Assembly: GCF_050947875.1 (NCBI RefSeq)
Contig: NC_134569.1
Span: 21,241,631 to 21,305,630 of the forward strand
Origin: Dermacentor variabilis
Lineage: Eukaryota; Arthropoda; Arachnida; Ixodida; Ixodidae
Length of the DNA stretch: 64,000 nucleotides
Direction: 5' to 3'
The translations under genes and the position numbers were made by a program. How positions within the stretch are numbered: the stretch's first letter is position 1; the number at the start of each line of letters is the position of its first letter. Under the pieces are notes generated by a model, which worked only from the letters and a program-made list of their open reading frames with translations, was not told where the DNA came from and searched no databases. Positions 1-12,419 of the stretch are shown in pieces.

Positions 1-600
1 TGCGCCGTTCTTCTTGTTGTTCGTCTTCTTTGGCGCATGCTGTGTTTACTTGGTGCGCTGCATTGTGACTACGGGATCAGCGCGTTTTCTGACGCATGGA
101 TTGCGAATCCATGTTTGATGGATGCGTGTTGCCTTTGCGTTCCTGTTAGAACATCTTCGTGCGCTTTTGGCCTCAGGCAGGAAAAAGGCGCCGGTATGGC
201 TGATGTTGTCCATATATGTAGCAGCTTGAGAGCTCCGAAAATGGACTGGGAGTGGTGCGCATAAAGGCATTTCGTATCATCTTTAGGCATTTGTATTGTT
301 CCCGCAAGGATTGTTGGCGAGTTTTTTGTTTTCTTTCATTTTTTCGATATTTTTTTAGCAAGCATCCTTTTCGGAATCTCTTTCTTGGAAGGTCCTCCAC
401 TTTAACGGATAGGAGAACCTGCCTCAGGTACACAAACCACGTCTGGGTTCCTGACGTGGTCTGCTAAGCACAGAACGGTTTTATCGCTCTGAATTGCTTG
501 GCATCGGATGTAACTCAATGTCTAGTATCTTTTTCTTGTCTAATCTGGAGAGTAAGGGGGGGGGGGGTACTTAGAATGTGGAAAATTTGGATAGTTAGTG
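1..600. other. Upstream non-coding sequence
   Basis: Only short ORFs without motifs are present. A run of about 13 G lies near 556-568. Nothing else is recognised. Confidence 0.5.
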
Positions 601-607
601 ATTAATC

Positions 608-777
608 ATCATACCTTGCTGGTGAAGCAGCGCACTGACACGGACACAGTGAAGACACACAGGAAAAGACGGCACTCGCTGCACTCGCAACGAGTTGCGA
701 GTGCAGCGAGTGTCGTCTTTTCCTGTGTGTCTTCACTGTGTCCCTGTCTGTGCGCTGCTTCACCAGCAAGGTATGAT
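608..777. repeat. 170-bp foldback (palindromic) element
   Basis: The left arm begins ATCATACCTTGCTGGTGAAG and the right arm ends CTTCACCAGCAAGGTATGAT, its exact reverse complement. The arms are about 84 nt with very few mismatches, meeting at GCAAC-GA-GTTGC near 692. It would form a long cruciform or hairpin RNA. No transposase is present and the flanking bases do not match, so it is a MITE-like foldback of unknown class. Confidence 0.85.
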
Positions 778-839
778 AGTACTTCGAGTAACTGTTGAGG
801 TTGGGGCTCATTCTGTCTTTTGAATATGATTCCTTTGTA

Positions 840-1521
<682 letters not shown>

Positions 1522-1660
1522 TATTACCAGAGCCGAACTGCCATTTTTATGTAAACCCTGATGAAGATCGGTCCACCGATCGAAACTGTTGAAATTAAAT
1601 ACTTGTCCTGTTTACCTTGTAGCACCACTCAAGTTCTTTATGTTTGAAAGGTAGCCTGAA
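1522..1660 (+). mobile_element. Penelope-like element fragment with hammerhead-like core
   Basis: It contains CTGATGA (1558-1564), a perfect hairpin GATCGG-TCCA-CCGATC (1566-1581), then GAAAC (1582-1586) and GTTGAAATTAAATA. This motif and its position before an ATAAA-type tail are typical of Penelope-like retroelement ends, which carry hammerhead ribozyme motifs. One extra A (1565) lies between core and stem. The upstream part is replaced by the (AT)n array, so the outer stems are missing. Confidence 0.5.
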
Positions 1661-1675
1661 TAATTCCTCTTTGCC

Positions 1676-1678
<3 letters not shown>

Positions 1679-1752
<74 letters not shown>
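1679..1752. repeat. (AT)n microsatellite
   Basis: About 74 bp of AT dinucleotides. Confidence 0.97.
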
Positions 1753-1754
<2 letters not shown>

Positions 1755-1992
1755 CTCTAAAGTCATCATTTTTTCCGGACGCGATAGCACTATGAAATGG
1801 CCTGCCAAATACCATCGCATCATGCACTAACCGCAAATCATTCCGGGATAAACTAAATGACCATTTTTCATGGGGGAAAAAGGTTCCTGTCATATTCAAT
1901 TCGGCACCCTGAACTGCTGATTATTTTTTATTTTTACTTGTTTTCCGTGTGATGCCTTTTTCACTGTATTTTTCTCGTGTATTAATTGAGTG

Positions 1993-1997
<5 letters not shown>

Positions 1998-2058
<61 letters not shown>
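1998..2058. repeat. (AT)n microsatellite
   Basis: About 60 bp of AT dinucleotides. Confidence 0.97.
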
Positions 2059-2059
<1 letters not shown>

Positions 2060-2060
<1 letters not shown>

Positions 2061-2247
2061 TCTCGTGTTTCAATCCCGTGAATTTTACTTTGAATTGTAT
2101 ACGCAGGACAAGAACATTTAAGTGTTACATACTCTTTTTTTTTGTTATTGTTGTATTTTGTCAAGTTATTCTTTCTCTTTCACCTTGATTTTGCTCCCCC
2201 CTTATGTAATGCCTTCGGGCCTTTAAGGGAAAAAAATAAATGAAATG

Positions 2248-2250
<3 letters not shown>
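2060..2250 (+). mobile_element. LINE 3'-end fragment
   Basis: It ends CTTATGTAATGCCTTCGGGC, then CTTTAAGGG, an A-rich run and AATAAATGAAATGAAAT. A TGTAATGCC-TTCGGG-CCTTTAAGG-AAATAAATG end is a recurrent non-LTR retrotransposon terminus in ticks (from memory). No coding remnant is visible. Confidence 0.45.

Positions 2251-2321
<71 letters not shown>
2250..2321. repeat. (AT)n microsatellite
   Basis: About 70 bp of AT dinucleotides growing from the tail of the preceding LINE fragment. Confidence 0.97.
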
Positions 2322-2324
<3 letters not shown>

Positions 2325-2849
2325 ATTTAATCAAGGACAGGGCGAGCTTTTTTTCAATTATGAGTTACTGCCAACAGTCCCAGCTGTCCACCTCCACTTT
2401 ACACATGTCCGTGGTTTCCTCCTTTCATTGATATCCTAGGCAACGCTGCAAATCCTCACTAAGCTTTCAGACGATGGCCGATGGATTGACTGTTGAATTG
2501 TTCTGTACCGTTGGTACTCGTTTTTAAATTTCTACCATCAGTGATTTGTGTGCACCGCATTTTGTCGTTCTCGGCGAATTACATACTCGTTTCCAACCTG
2601 GACACGGTGTAACGCTGCGCCGCTATAGGCGAGACATTTCGCGGAAAGTGCGTTTTCCTCGTTCGCTTCCCATTGGGCGCTGTATGGCAGACCCTTCACT
2701 TGGCCGTGCATCTTCTCTTCGATGCAAACCAGACCCGGCCACTTTCTATTCATGCGTGGCATGCCCCGCGTTTGTTCGTGCTTTCCCTTCTCCCCCGGAC
2801 AACACTCGTCTAACATTCGTATGCTATCCTGCGACGGAGCTGTAGCAGC

Positions 2850-3490
2850 GTTGTTTTTTTGGCCGCTGCAATGGGCGCGGCGGGCGCGCAATTGGTCGGC
2901 GTACGCGGCCTGTTTGTTTATTCATGTCGACGCCGAACTGTAGCGGCTGGCCGCTTCTGCAGTGTTCCCCTCTCCCTGCCGGGGCACCGGTTCGAACGCC
3001 CGTGTTCGGGCGAGTGGCGGCATCTCGGCGCTGGCCGCCGCGCTGCGCCACCGCCACGGCACCGGGAGGAGAGCGAAGGCGGCCGCGTGGTGTCAATCGA
3101 AGCAGCGACGACGTGGCCGCTGCAGCAGCCGGCGCCGCCGCTGGCTAGGCCTGGCCTCTGCGCCACCGCCGCCACGACCTCGGCGGCATTCGCGCGCCGA
3201 TTGGGGAGGCACCTCGGTTCTGCGGCGTCCGCGCGCGCAAAGGCAAACGAGTGTCGAGCACTGTGGTTGCACTATTCTGAGGCCGTCCACTACTCCGGCG
3301 CACGAAACGGCACGTGCGCATTCGCGGTGCTTGCTCCGCCGGCTGCGCGGAGCGTGCCGACGACGTCTCCGGCGTGCTTTTGTGCTGCGGGCGGGGGCCG
3401 ACAACCTTGCACGTACGACACGGCATGCAAGTGCGATGAAAACGCGGCTAGACATGCGGATGCTGCTGAACTGTCTCTGCCCGCGCTTCT
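2850..3490. promoter_or_regulatory. Second CpG-dense block, function unknown
   Basis: A GC-rich, CpG-rich island stands between AT-rich sequences. It contains overlapping open frames on both strands, none with a recognisable domain. It could be an alternative promoter of the same gene or part of a GC-rich repeat. No splice-phase-compatible first exon was found in it. Confidence 0.25.
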
Positions 3491-3650
3491 GCGCCCGCTC
3501 GCGCTGCTCTTTTTTATTTATATTTTTTTTTTGAGTGCGCGCACCTTCGAAATGCGGCCATGTGTAAACGCAGCCTCGAAAATCCAAGGAGCGTCTCAGC
3601 GAACACAGTTTTTTTTTTTTTCGTGCATGCGGTTTAACATGAAACTGTAA

Positions 3651-4499
3651 GGTTCAAGCGTTGCATGCCCGACCAAGACTCAACGCAGTTCTACGCCTTT
3701 CTAACCCCCATCGATATATGAACTGGATACGCAGTTGACGCCGTTTCTGTCAAGACTGAGTAATTGCCCCCTTCCTTCGTCCATGACCTTCCTTTGCTTC
3801 TACAACGGCCGTATTTGTGCGAATTCGTGGGGTTCTCATGTGACTGTTTCGTTACTGTAGAGAGCTACAAGCCATTAGTGATTTTTGTCGCTTTAATAAG
3901 GCGTCACAATTGGTTATACTAACATTAATTCTCCATATAAAGCGTTCTTGCACCCGGGCTCTTGGACGTAGAACTATTGCGCTTTGTGGAGCTGCTGTTG
4001 TGAAATTTAACATTAATATTGGGGGTGGCGGTGTTGCATCACAACGGGCGTTATTGCTACATCGACAAGTTGATTACGTTTCCTCTTAGGTCGACACATG
4101 CTAACATACGTAACTTACGTGCAGGCTTCTGCGCAGTCACACTGCTCATCGCTCGGCGCTGCGCGTATTTGTCATTTATTCATATCCATATGCATAGTGC
4201 AAGTCTCCGCCTGTGAATGCTAACACTGGCTTATCGCGCTTGCAATCGTTGTGTGCGAAGTTGGGGACTGCACGGTCTCTCAGGCTTCGGTGAACATAAC
4301 ATTTTTCTTTTAAAGGGTTCGTCTCACATTTCATCAATAAAGAAAAGGAAATATCGACAACGCGTGCACATCTCTGCAAATCTGCATTGTGTTTTCTTGC
4401 AGATCGATTCTTCCCTCTAGAAAACGGTGTCTTCGCAAAGTGATCTCCTTCTGGAGCTTCAAATAGCTTCGCGTGCTTTCTGAACCGCCCCTTAGCTTT
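3651..4499. other. Non-coding spacer between CpG blocks
   Basis: Mixed composition without recognisable genes. TTTTAAAGGGTTCGTC at 4308-4323 resembles a TTAA-type element end, but no partner was found. Confidence 0.4.
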
Positions 4500-5350
4500 C
4501 CGTATAGAAGGGGGCCTCGAGCGCTCTGCGAGCGAGCATCTCGATCCTTGTGTGTCCTCCGCTGTTCTTGCTGCTGCGCATTCGACGCTCCTCGCCACTT
4601 TCTTTGGTGCTCGCAGAAGCATTGGGCACGTTCTTCCACCCTCCTCGCCACTGCACGCGAGGGCGAGGGGCAGAGCGCGCGGCTCTCTGCCGTTGAACGG
4701 TAATCGATTCGTAGGCGTCAGCGAGCCGCGGGCGCGACACGCGGTCGTCGCTAGCGAGCTTAGTTGCCCCGGGACGACGACGACGAAGTGCGTGTTCTGT
4801 GTGTGTGTGTCGTCGAAGCCGTGATCGTAGCGTCCAGGCCACCTGCGAGTGGACACGGCCACCGGGCGGGAGGAGTGCGGGCGATGCCGCCGCGGGGACT
4901 GCGGACCGCGTGCTGTCCGCAGCGGCCGTGCCGCGGGCTGCCGGCGCCGGCGCCGCCGCCGCGGCTTCTACCTCGGGCTGCTGCAGCGACGCATCGTTCC
5001 ATCGCCGCGCCGAGGCTCGCCATTGACGACGACGAGCTTCGATACGCCGCTCGACGGCTGCGTTCCTGAGGCTTTCCGGCGCTGCGCTGTGTGCTGCTGC
5101 CGTCGCCGATGAAGCGGTTGTATGCCGTGCGCCCTGCGGCGCGCACGGTGTGGTACGCGTGGTGGGGTTCGTACGCGCGCGATCGCCGGTGCTGCGTCCG
5201 TTCCTTCGTTCTGTGTCCGCAACTTTGCGCTGATGCTGAGCGCCACTCGGGTTCGTCGTTTCTATAAATTTAGCGACCTTTAGCGTGACTGTGTAGCCTC
5301 GGAAGTCGGGCGTGACGGGCGCCCGAGTGAAGCCCGCCGTGAGACGACCA
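4500..5350. promoter_or_regulatory. CpG-dense block, likely promoter region of the CACNB gene
   Basis: The block is visibly dense in CG dinucleotides and GC-rich codon-like triplets, unlike the AT-rich flanks. ORFs run through it in several frames on both strands, as expected for stop-poor GC sequence. A TATA-like TCTATAAATT lies at 5259-5268 on the + strand. The candidate first coding exon is about 0.9 kb further on. The transcription start is not determined. Confidence 0.45.
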
Positions 5351-6186
5351 TTTGTGGTGACAACGTTCTGGTGCTGCATGTTGTGCGACTTCAAGGCGAA
5401 TTGCGAGTGCCGCACGAAGAAACGCGCCTTCGGACGTGCGCGCGAGGTTTCTCCAATAATCCTTTCAGGAGTACGCCGTGTTCACCCTCATGTATGTCTG
5501 TCACACAGCTCGCATTTAACGAGCAAGACTTGCGGACAGCAGCGCCTGACTCGTTTTGTCGCCGTGTGTCAGAGGAAACACGAGTGCTGTGTGCCTTTTG
5601 ACGTCTTCCTCACAGCATCAATTGGTGATAAAAGCGCGGCGCCGTCGACAAAAAACGCTACAGGCTACGTGTGCTCTATCCGATGATGGTTTGTCGTAAC
5701 ACTGGTCACGTCCTCTACAGCGCATTCTATACGAACTCTGCGAAGGTAATTGCCTCGCATCATGTTAGCGCAGTGGGCGCCACGTATAAGGACTACATCT
5801 CAACTAAACTTGTATAATTTCTGCAGTTCATCGCGTATCGCGACAGGAACGGTGCGAGCATTCGGTGGTGAATATGCGCGGGTTCTGCATTGTTTAACGG
5901 TACTTGTGCAGGCGATGGTGTCAGCGTGAGGTATACGGAATTTCCATCGCTTACGACGCCCCTTGGACACCTGACTTTTTAAAGGGTCCAAAGCGTTTCG
6001 CACGTTGCTTATCCTGCTATAGGCGTCATCTGAAATCGTTGGTCGACCGCGGTCACGTGATCGGCATAAAACGTGTGACACACTTCCCAAGAGGCGCTCT
6101 TGTGACGGTGCCGAACCGGTCTCGGATTTGCAACTGGCCGCCGGTGTGTGCGATGTGTGCCCGGGACGACTCCGGCCTTCCTAGAC

Positions 6187-6234
6187 ATGATCAAGGGTCT
6201 CTTCAAGCGAAGACGTGCCCGGCCCGGACTGCAG
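6187..6234 (+). CDS. CACNB: Probable first coding exon (residues 1-16), basic N terminus
   Basis: The exon encodes MIKGLFKRRRARPGLQ and ends at CAG|GTAACT in phase 0, which is the phase exon 2 needs. The ATG has G at -3. An in-frame TGA at 6103-6105 precedes it with no other in-frame ATG between, so this start closes the frame. It lies just downstream of a CpG-dense region. Vertebrate beta genes likewise use several short alternative first exons spliced to the GSADS exon; beta2e has a comparably basic one. The alternative is a chance ORF: the exon is short and has no conserved residues to confirm it. RNA evidence would decide. Confidence 0.6.
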
Positions 6235-6591
6235 GTAACTTGACCTTCGGCTTAGGCCCGCAACGGCCGTTTACTGCAGACGATCGCGTATGAAACCACT
6301 GAGCGTATTGGTTTGGTCAAACATTATTATAATTCGATATAATTTCGTGGCAGGACGTATGGTAGGCTGACACGGGAAGATCATTGCAGCCCGTAGCTTT
6401 CATCAGCGCTTGGTGTGGCATGCAGACTAATTGTTGCTCGCCGATGAAACTTCCGGTATATGAGCTTCGCTAAAGCTTACGCGCCTCAGTCATCTTGGCG
6501 GGTACATGCTAGCCACGACACTCGCTAGGTATTGGAATTTCTTGGACAGAGTTATGGGGATTGTTACAGTCGCGAATAAATTCCCCTAGAG

Positions 6592-7398
<807 letters not shown>

Positions 7399-8046
7399 TA
7401 CCGGGTGATAATTTTTGTTTTTCCGAATTTTTAGAAGCTGCCTGGTGCAGTTAGTATAATTCTAGTCGCTGAACAGAGAGGCGGACATTACATGCACGAG
7501 AAATCAAAGCACATATTCAGCTAATCAACCGAAATTCACTAAAAACTTCGGAATTAGTTACTTTACGGCACATATTTACTAATCGTAGCCGATGACTTTA
7601 CGAGGCATATTCATTTGGAACGAATTTCCAGAATGACACCAGTTTCTAGATGTGCGCCATCAAAGTCTCCGTAAAAGTGCACTGTTGTTCCACTTACTTT
7701 ATTACAAAACGCTTTCTTTTTGCATTGAACCACAAAAGTAACTGCAGCGCCAGTGTATTTTGTCCTACAATTTTGGAAATAAAATCTCGAAACTGGTACG
7801 ATCCTGAAATGTCATTTTAAGTGGATACGTCTTCAAACTCACCGGCTACAATTCGTAAATTACTATAGGGGCCATAAATTCAGAAGTTAATTAGTGCATT
7901 TTTGATGACTAGTTGAATATGCGTTTCGATTTCTCGTGCAAGTAATGTGTGCCTCTTCGAATAATCCAGCCCAAGGACAAATATTATACCAACTGCCACA
8001 GGCGATTTTTAAAACTCCCAGGAAGCTTAAAAACTGTCATCCCGTA
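7399..8046. repeat. Foldback MITE, about 650 bp
   Basis: The termini TACCGGGTGATA and TGTCATCCCGTA are imperfect inverted copies. Inner arms also match in inverted order, for example TTACATGCACGAGAAATC near 7490 against GATTTCTCGTGCAAGTAATG near 7930. There is no coding capacity. Class is unknown. Confidence 0.7.
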
Positions 8047-8048
8047 TA

Positions 8049-8687
8049 CTGAGTGTCCCAGCTAACTCGAGCCAGAGTTTAAAGATATGCGAATGCCACG
8101 TAGCTGGACAGAACCAAGGTAATGTTTGCCGTCGCTTGGAGATACTCAGATTATATATTTTTTTCATTCTAGCTAATTACATAATGTCCTAATAAATTAA
8201 TCAACTTCTAAAATATCATAATTACATGAAAAGTGTTAATGAGAAAATTGTAGAGCGACATGAAAAACTCCCGATACAGCTTCCTGTTCCTCAATGCGTG
8301 TTACATAAAAGCATTTTTCTGAGCGTGAAAGAGGCCCGCAAATGCACGCAGATTTGCCGCGCGACTGGCCGCTCGAGGCACTTTGCGTGCATTCGCGGGC
8401 TTCTTTCATGCTCGGAAATAAACTTTTGTGTAGCACGTACTGTGCAACAGAAAGCTGTATCGGGAGTTTTTCATGTCGCTCAACAATTCTGTCATTGACG
8501 CGTTTCATCTAATCATAATATTTGAGAAGCTTATTGTAATTAAGGCTAACTATGTAATTAGGCGTAATGAAAAAAAAAATAGTTCCAGTATCTCCAAGCT
8601 ACGGCAAACGACATCACCTTGGTTCTGTCCAGCTACGTGGCATTCGCATATTTTCAAACTCTGGCTAAAGTTAGCTGGGACACCCTG
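8049..8687. repeat. Foldback MITE, about 640 bp, ends AGTGTCCCAGCTAA
   Basis: The left end GAGTGTCCCAGCTAACTCG pairs with the right end TTAGCTGGGACACCC. Arms of about 300 bp (GCGAATGCCACGTAGCTGGA at 8089 against TCCAGCTACGTGGCATTCGC near 8628) make it almost fully palindromic. Near-identical 90-aa ORFs on both strands are a by-product. It directly abuts the preceding element. A half copy is at 27453-27780. Confidence 0.8.
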
Positions 8688-8689
8688 TG

Positions 8690-10930
8690 TAAGCATGAAA
8701 TGGAGCGTAAATGCAATGCAGCGTTTTGTCAAGTTCTTTTTCATTGTTCGGCAGAGTGTTGTATATGAGTGTTTTCTTGATAAAGGTTGTAGACGGCTCA
8801 GCACTATTCCATGTTACTTTATTATGATCCAGATGAAACCGATCACAAGAAACACGTGACTACCCAAAAAATAAAGAAATTTAAAATAAAACATTCGTGC
8901 GAAGAAGACGGTGCACAGGACAGGGGACTGCGTACTGCTTTTACTTCCGTAGTCTTTCTCGCACAACAATTTTTACTTATTCGTTATGAGCTCACTCGCC
9001 CAAAGAAACGGCTTGCTGCCCAAAAGCACGCTTTTCCGTAACACATCACCGCAATTACAATGTCGGCTGTCGGAACTGCACGTTCGCTCATTAAGTAATT
9101 AAATTGTGCTGCTGAAGCCAACCCATGCTCTCCTGAATGCGCTCCACGTTATCTTCGACACATTCGAGCAGCGAAAAAAACTTTTCATAAGACATAGCTT
9201 TCACACGAATGACGAAACGATTCGGTCAGCTCCCCAGTAGTTCATAGAACCAGCCTTACAATTCTTTTTTGTGTGTGTGTCTGTGGAATAAGGAAGATGA
9301 TGATTACGAAGGTAAAGAAATAAGGAACTTCGAACGAGAATATAATGAAACCTGGAGAGCAGTGCGCAAGCATAATCATACTTTATGGCACATAACCGCT
9401 CCAGAGTGTTCCGAAAAAAAGAAAAAAGAAAGTCTGCACACAGCAAAGCAGCGCTGCTCCCCTATGATGCACTGAATAAGTTAACGTTTTGGGAGCATGG
9501 GTATGGTATCCGTCTTGTGCTTAAAACAGCTCGAATGCATGCTTTTTCTGCTTCGCCTTTAGTTCTCTTCCTGGTTTACATGCGTTGTCTTCTACTCGGC
9601 AGCGTTACTCGTGCAGCTTGTTCTCGTCGAATGCCTCTTTCAGCTTTTGCACGCTAGTCTCTTTGCGAATTCCTAGCGTCGACTTCCCTCTCTCTCTCTC
9701 TCGGTTATCGGCAGCCCACTTCCTCGTAGAGGCGATTTCTCGTCCTCGAAAGCAACAGCGCTGCGGAGGAGAGAACGGCGGTTGCGCGTCAGCGGGCTCC
9801 CGAACAACGTGGGCCGGACCTGTTTATTGACGATCAGTTCCGTCGAACTCGTTTTAAACGCGGAATCGTTTTCCATGCAGCAGAGGGGAAGGCACGTGCT
9901 GTGTAGCAACGTTCCCCACTTGGGCTATGTGCTGTGCGCTCCCCCCCTCCCTCTCCTTCTTTTGCCCGCACCGCAGGCTCCTGCGATGGCTCGTGTAACG
10001 GGCACCGCTCCTGCTCTTGTCGGCGCGTTTCCGGCGCCGAAGCGTTTCAGTGCGCGCGCGCGAGAAGAAGCAACGGGCGTTTTTACGATTCCCCCCCTAC
10101 CGGATGGAGCTTCTTTCAAGCTCCGTTGCCAGTAGTACCCAAGTCTGTGCCTCACGCTTGCTGCCGCTCGTCTTTACGAGGGCAAGTCAATCGCGGTTTT
10201 ACCATTTGTACTGGCCGCGCCGCTATGCGCCGCGTTTCTTTGTTTCATGTGTTACGGAAATTGACCGGGCTATGCTTCTCTCCATTTTTCTTTTCTTGCC
10301 AGTAGATGGCGTTATCGCTGTGCTACAGAGCAACTTTATAAATGGCGTTTCATTTAATGAGAGCTACCCTCAGCAAATTTGTCCGTGTCTTCGATGCAGA
10401 CGTTGGCGTTCAATTCTTTTCGGAGAATTATGAAATTATAATAAATATAAGAAATTAAGAATTAAGAGAATTAAGAAGGCGCTTTCCCGATTACCCGCGA
10501 ATATTTACGGCCTGAAATACATGTTTATGAATTCCGGATGGCTCAGTGACACATCCCGATTATTGCAGAGTGCAATTCATGAACTTCAATAACGCAAAGT
10601 GGGAGCAACGATACTGCACGATTAAGAACGTGGCTAGAATAACAACCCTGACATCACAGCGAGTACATTTCTTTTCTCTAGTGCTCGCAAGGACTTTGAT
10701 GTTTCTGGTCATTCACTGCTATAGATGACGAATAACGGTATATTACTCTTTTTTAAGCTATTTGCGAACCATTCATGCAGGACGAAGTAGTGGTTATATT
10801 TCGAGACCGAGTACTCGTTAAAGAATGCCTTCTACAGTTCGCTGTCCCTTATTGCTGGCGCGCAGGGTGTGCGAACATCAGCACTGTTCTGTATCAGAAC
10901 TTTCGTCTTGTTTTCTTCTAGGTTAGGTAC
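8690..10930. other. Intron 1 sequence, nothing firmly recognised
   Basis: Short ORFs without motifs. (CT)n lies near 9687-9701, and a GC-rich CpG-containing patch spans about 9650-10140. No exon or complete element was identified. Confidence 0.4.
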
Positions 10931-10939
10931 ACCTCTTAT

Positions 10940-11755
10940 ACTAACCATGAGAAATCGGCCGATATATATTTTTCGAATCGAATGCGAATAGTAAGTATCG
11001 AATATGGAATGGAATGTTGAATAATCAAATGCACGCGCTTATATATACAGCTAGAATATTTCTTTACTCATAGTTAGGTACCACGCTTTTACTGACTAGT
11101 AAACAAAAAACACAGCTAACGATCAGAGACTATCATGATTAGTTTTAAACACAATCTAACTAATCGTCGTTTTAAATACTGCACCAGTAGGCTCTCAACA
11201 TCTTTCCCGCCTGGTTACAAACAAGCTTTCTAAGAATGAATGGCTATTGTATGAGCAGCTTTACAAAAACGTTAAACGGATGGTTTTAAAAAAGGAACAC
11301 ACACACAAGAAAAAAAAACGGAAGTCTGAAAAAAGAAAAGCTGCTGAAGGACTGTTGTGGCGTAAACACATGTATAAAGGGCCCGTTTCAAGGGAAAACT
11401 CACTGTTTGGTTGTTAAAACTGCTACACGACTAGAATGTCAAAAAGATTAAATGACAGATTGCAAGAAATCATGGGTTGTCATGTGGGCTTCCGCCGCGA
11501 AACCGAGAACAAAGCTTGCATTACCCATGTTGTTTCTGGGTGGCTTCAAAAACTTGTGTCGTTTCACTTCTGATAATTTCCGACGCTTTATTTAGCAGAC
11601 GAACAAAGACTTTAACAAGGCGCTGTTGCGAAATATTTGGCTTGTTTTAAGTATTCGAAAATACCGAATAGCTCATTTTCGAATATGAATAGTTACTGTT
11701 CATTATTCGTTCTGGGTACGAGACTTCGAATACTAGCCCATCCCTATTAAGAATC
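10940..11755. repeat. Putative DNA-transposon derivative with TATTCGAA-rich ends
   Basis: The left side carries TTTTCGAATCGAATGCGAAT and the right side AGTATTCGAAAATACCGAAT and ACTTCGAATACTAGCCCATC. Both ends are built of TCGAAT/ATTCGA words in inverted order. The same vocabulary recurs at 62125-62610. Boundaries are approximate and no transposase is visible. Confidence 0.4.
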
Positions 11756-11864
11756 GTTTAACAAATGATTAACAAATGATTAACAAATAAACGGGACAAG
11801 TGATGTTTTCTACATTGTGCGAAAATATACGTTCATTCACGCTGTGCCGCTCAGATAATGGGAA

Positions 11865-12316
11865 TGTTTCGTTCCTCAGCTAGCCTCAGCTACTCTTAAA
11901 CATCCAATTATTATGTGACAGTTAAAGGAGCACATAGCACGACATTTAAGCGCATGCACCATCCTCAGTTATCGTTTTTGCCTTATTATGCGACACTTCC
12001 TGTAAAGCGTGCTCTGTCTGAGGTGTTACAGCGTCTTGAGGGGAAGCTTACGTTCTGCGGACTTGCCCTTCTGCTGTTTGCTGCCGAATACGTTTCGTTC
12101 CTCAACTAGCCTCAGCTACTCTTAAACATCCAATTATTATGTGACAGTCAAAGGAGCACATAGCACTACATTTAAGCGCATGCATCATCCTCAATTATCG
12201 TTTTTGCCTTATTATGCGGCACTTCCTGTAAAGAGTGTTCTGTCTGAGATGTTACAGCGTCTTGAGGGGAAGCTTACGTTCTGCGGACTTGCCCTTCTGC
12301 TGTTTGCTGCCGAATA
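11865..12316. repeat. Two-copy tandem duplication, 226-bp unit
   Basis: Copy 1 (11865-12090) and copy 2 (12091-12316) share TTTCGTTCCTCA-CTAGCCTC, TTAAACATCCAATTATTATG, AAGCGCATGCA-CATCCTCA and CTTGAGGGGAAGCTTACGTT with a few percent mismatches. ORFs in the two copies start at the same relative place (11915 and 12141). Function is unknown. Confidence 0.9.
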
Positions 12317-12362
12317 CGAGGTCGTGGGTTTTATTTACGGCCGCAACGGTCGAATTTCGGTG
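12313..12362 (+). mobile_element. SINE fragment (B-box region)
   Basis: GAGGTCGTGGGTTTTATTTA, then CGGCCGCAACGGTCGAATTTCGG, matches the B-box and linker of the tRNA-derived SINE seen fully at 15184. It joins the end of the second tandem copy, so the junction may mark an insertion. Confidence 0.5.
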
Positions 12363-12419
12363 TGCACAATGAGCGAAGCCTTGCCGCTTCAGGTTATTTT
12401 CACGCAATCTTAGACAGGT

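Noticed and set aside
2859..3650. 263-residue + strand ORF, and overlapping - strand ORFs
   Set aside because: It lies in stop-poor CpG-dense sequence with open frames on both strands, has no domain, and its composition is Ala/Arg/Pro-rich as expected by chance.
4492..5415. 307-residue - strand ORF
   Set aside because: Same reason: a GC-rich block open in several frames, with low-complexity Ala/Arg sequence and no recognisable family. A promoter CpG island is simpler.
5904..6293. 129-residue + strand ORF across the exon 1 region
   Set aside because: It is in a different frame from the phase-0 exon and would enter exon 2 out of frame.
8226..8508. Paired 90-residue ORFs on opposite strands with similar proteins
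   Set aside because: They are two readings of the arms of one palindromic MITE, not genes.
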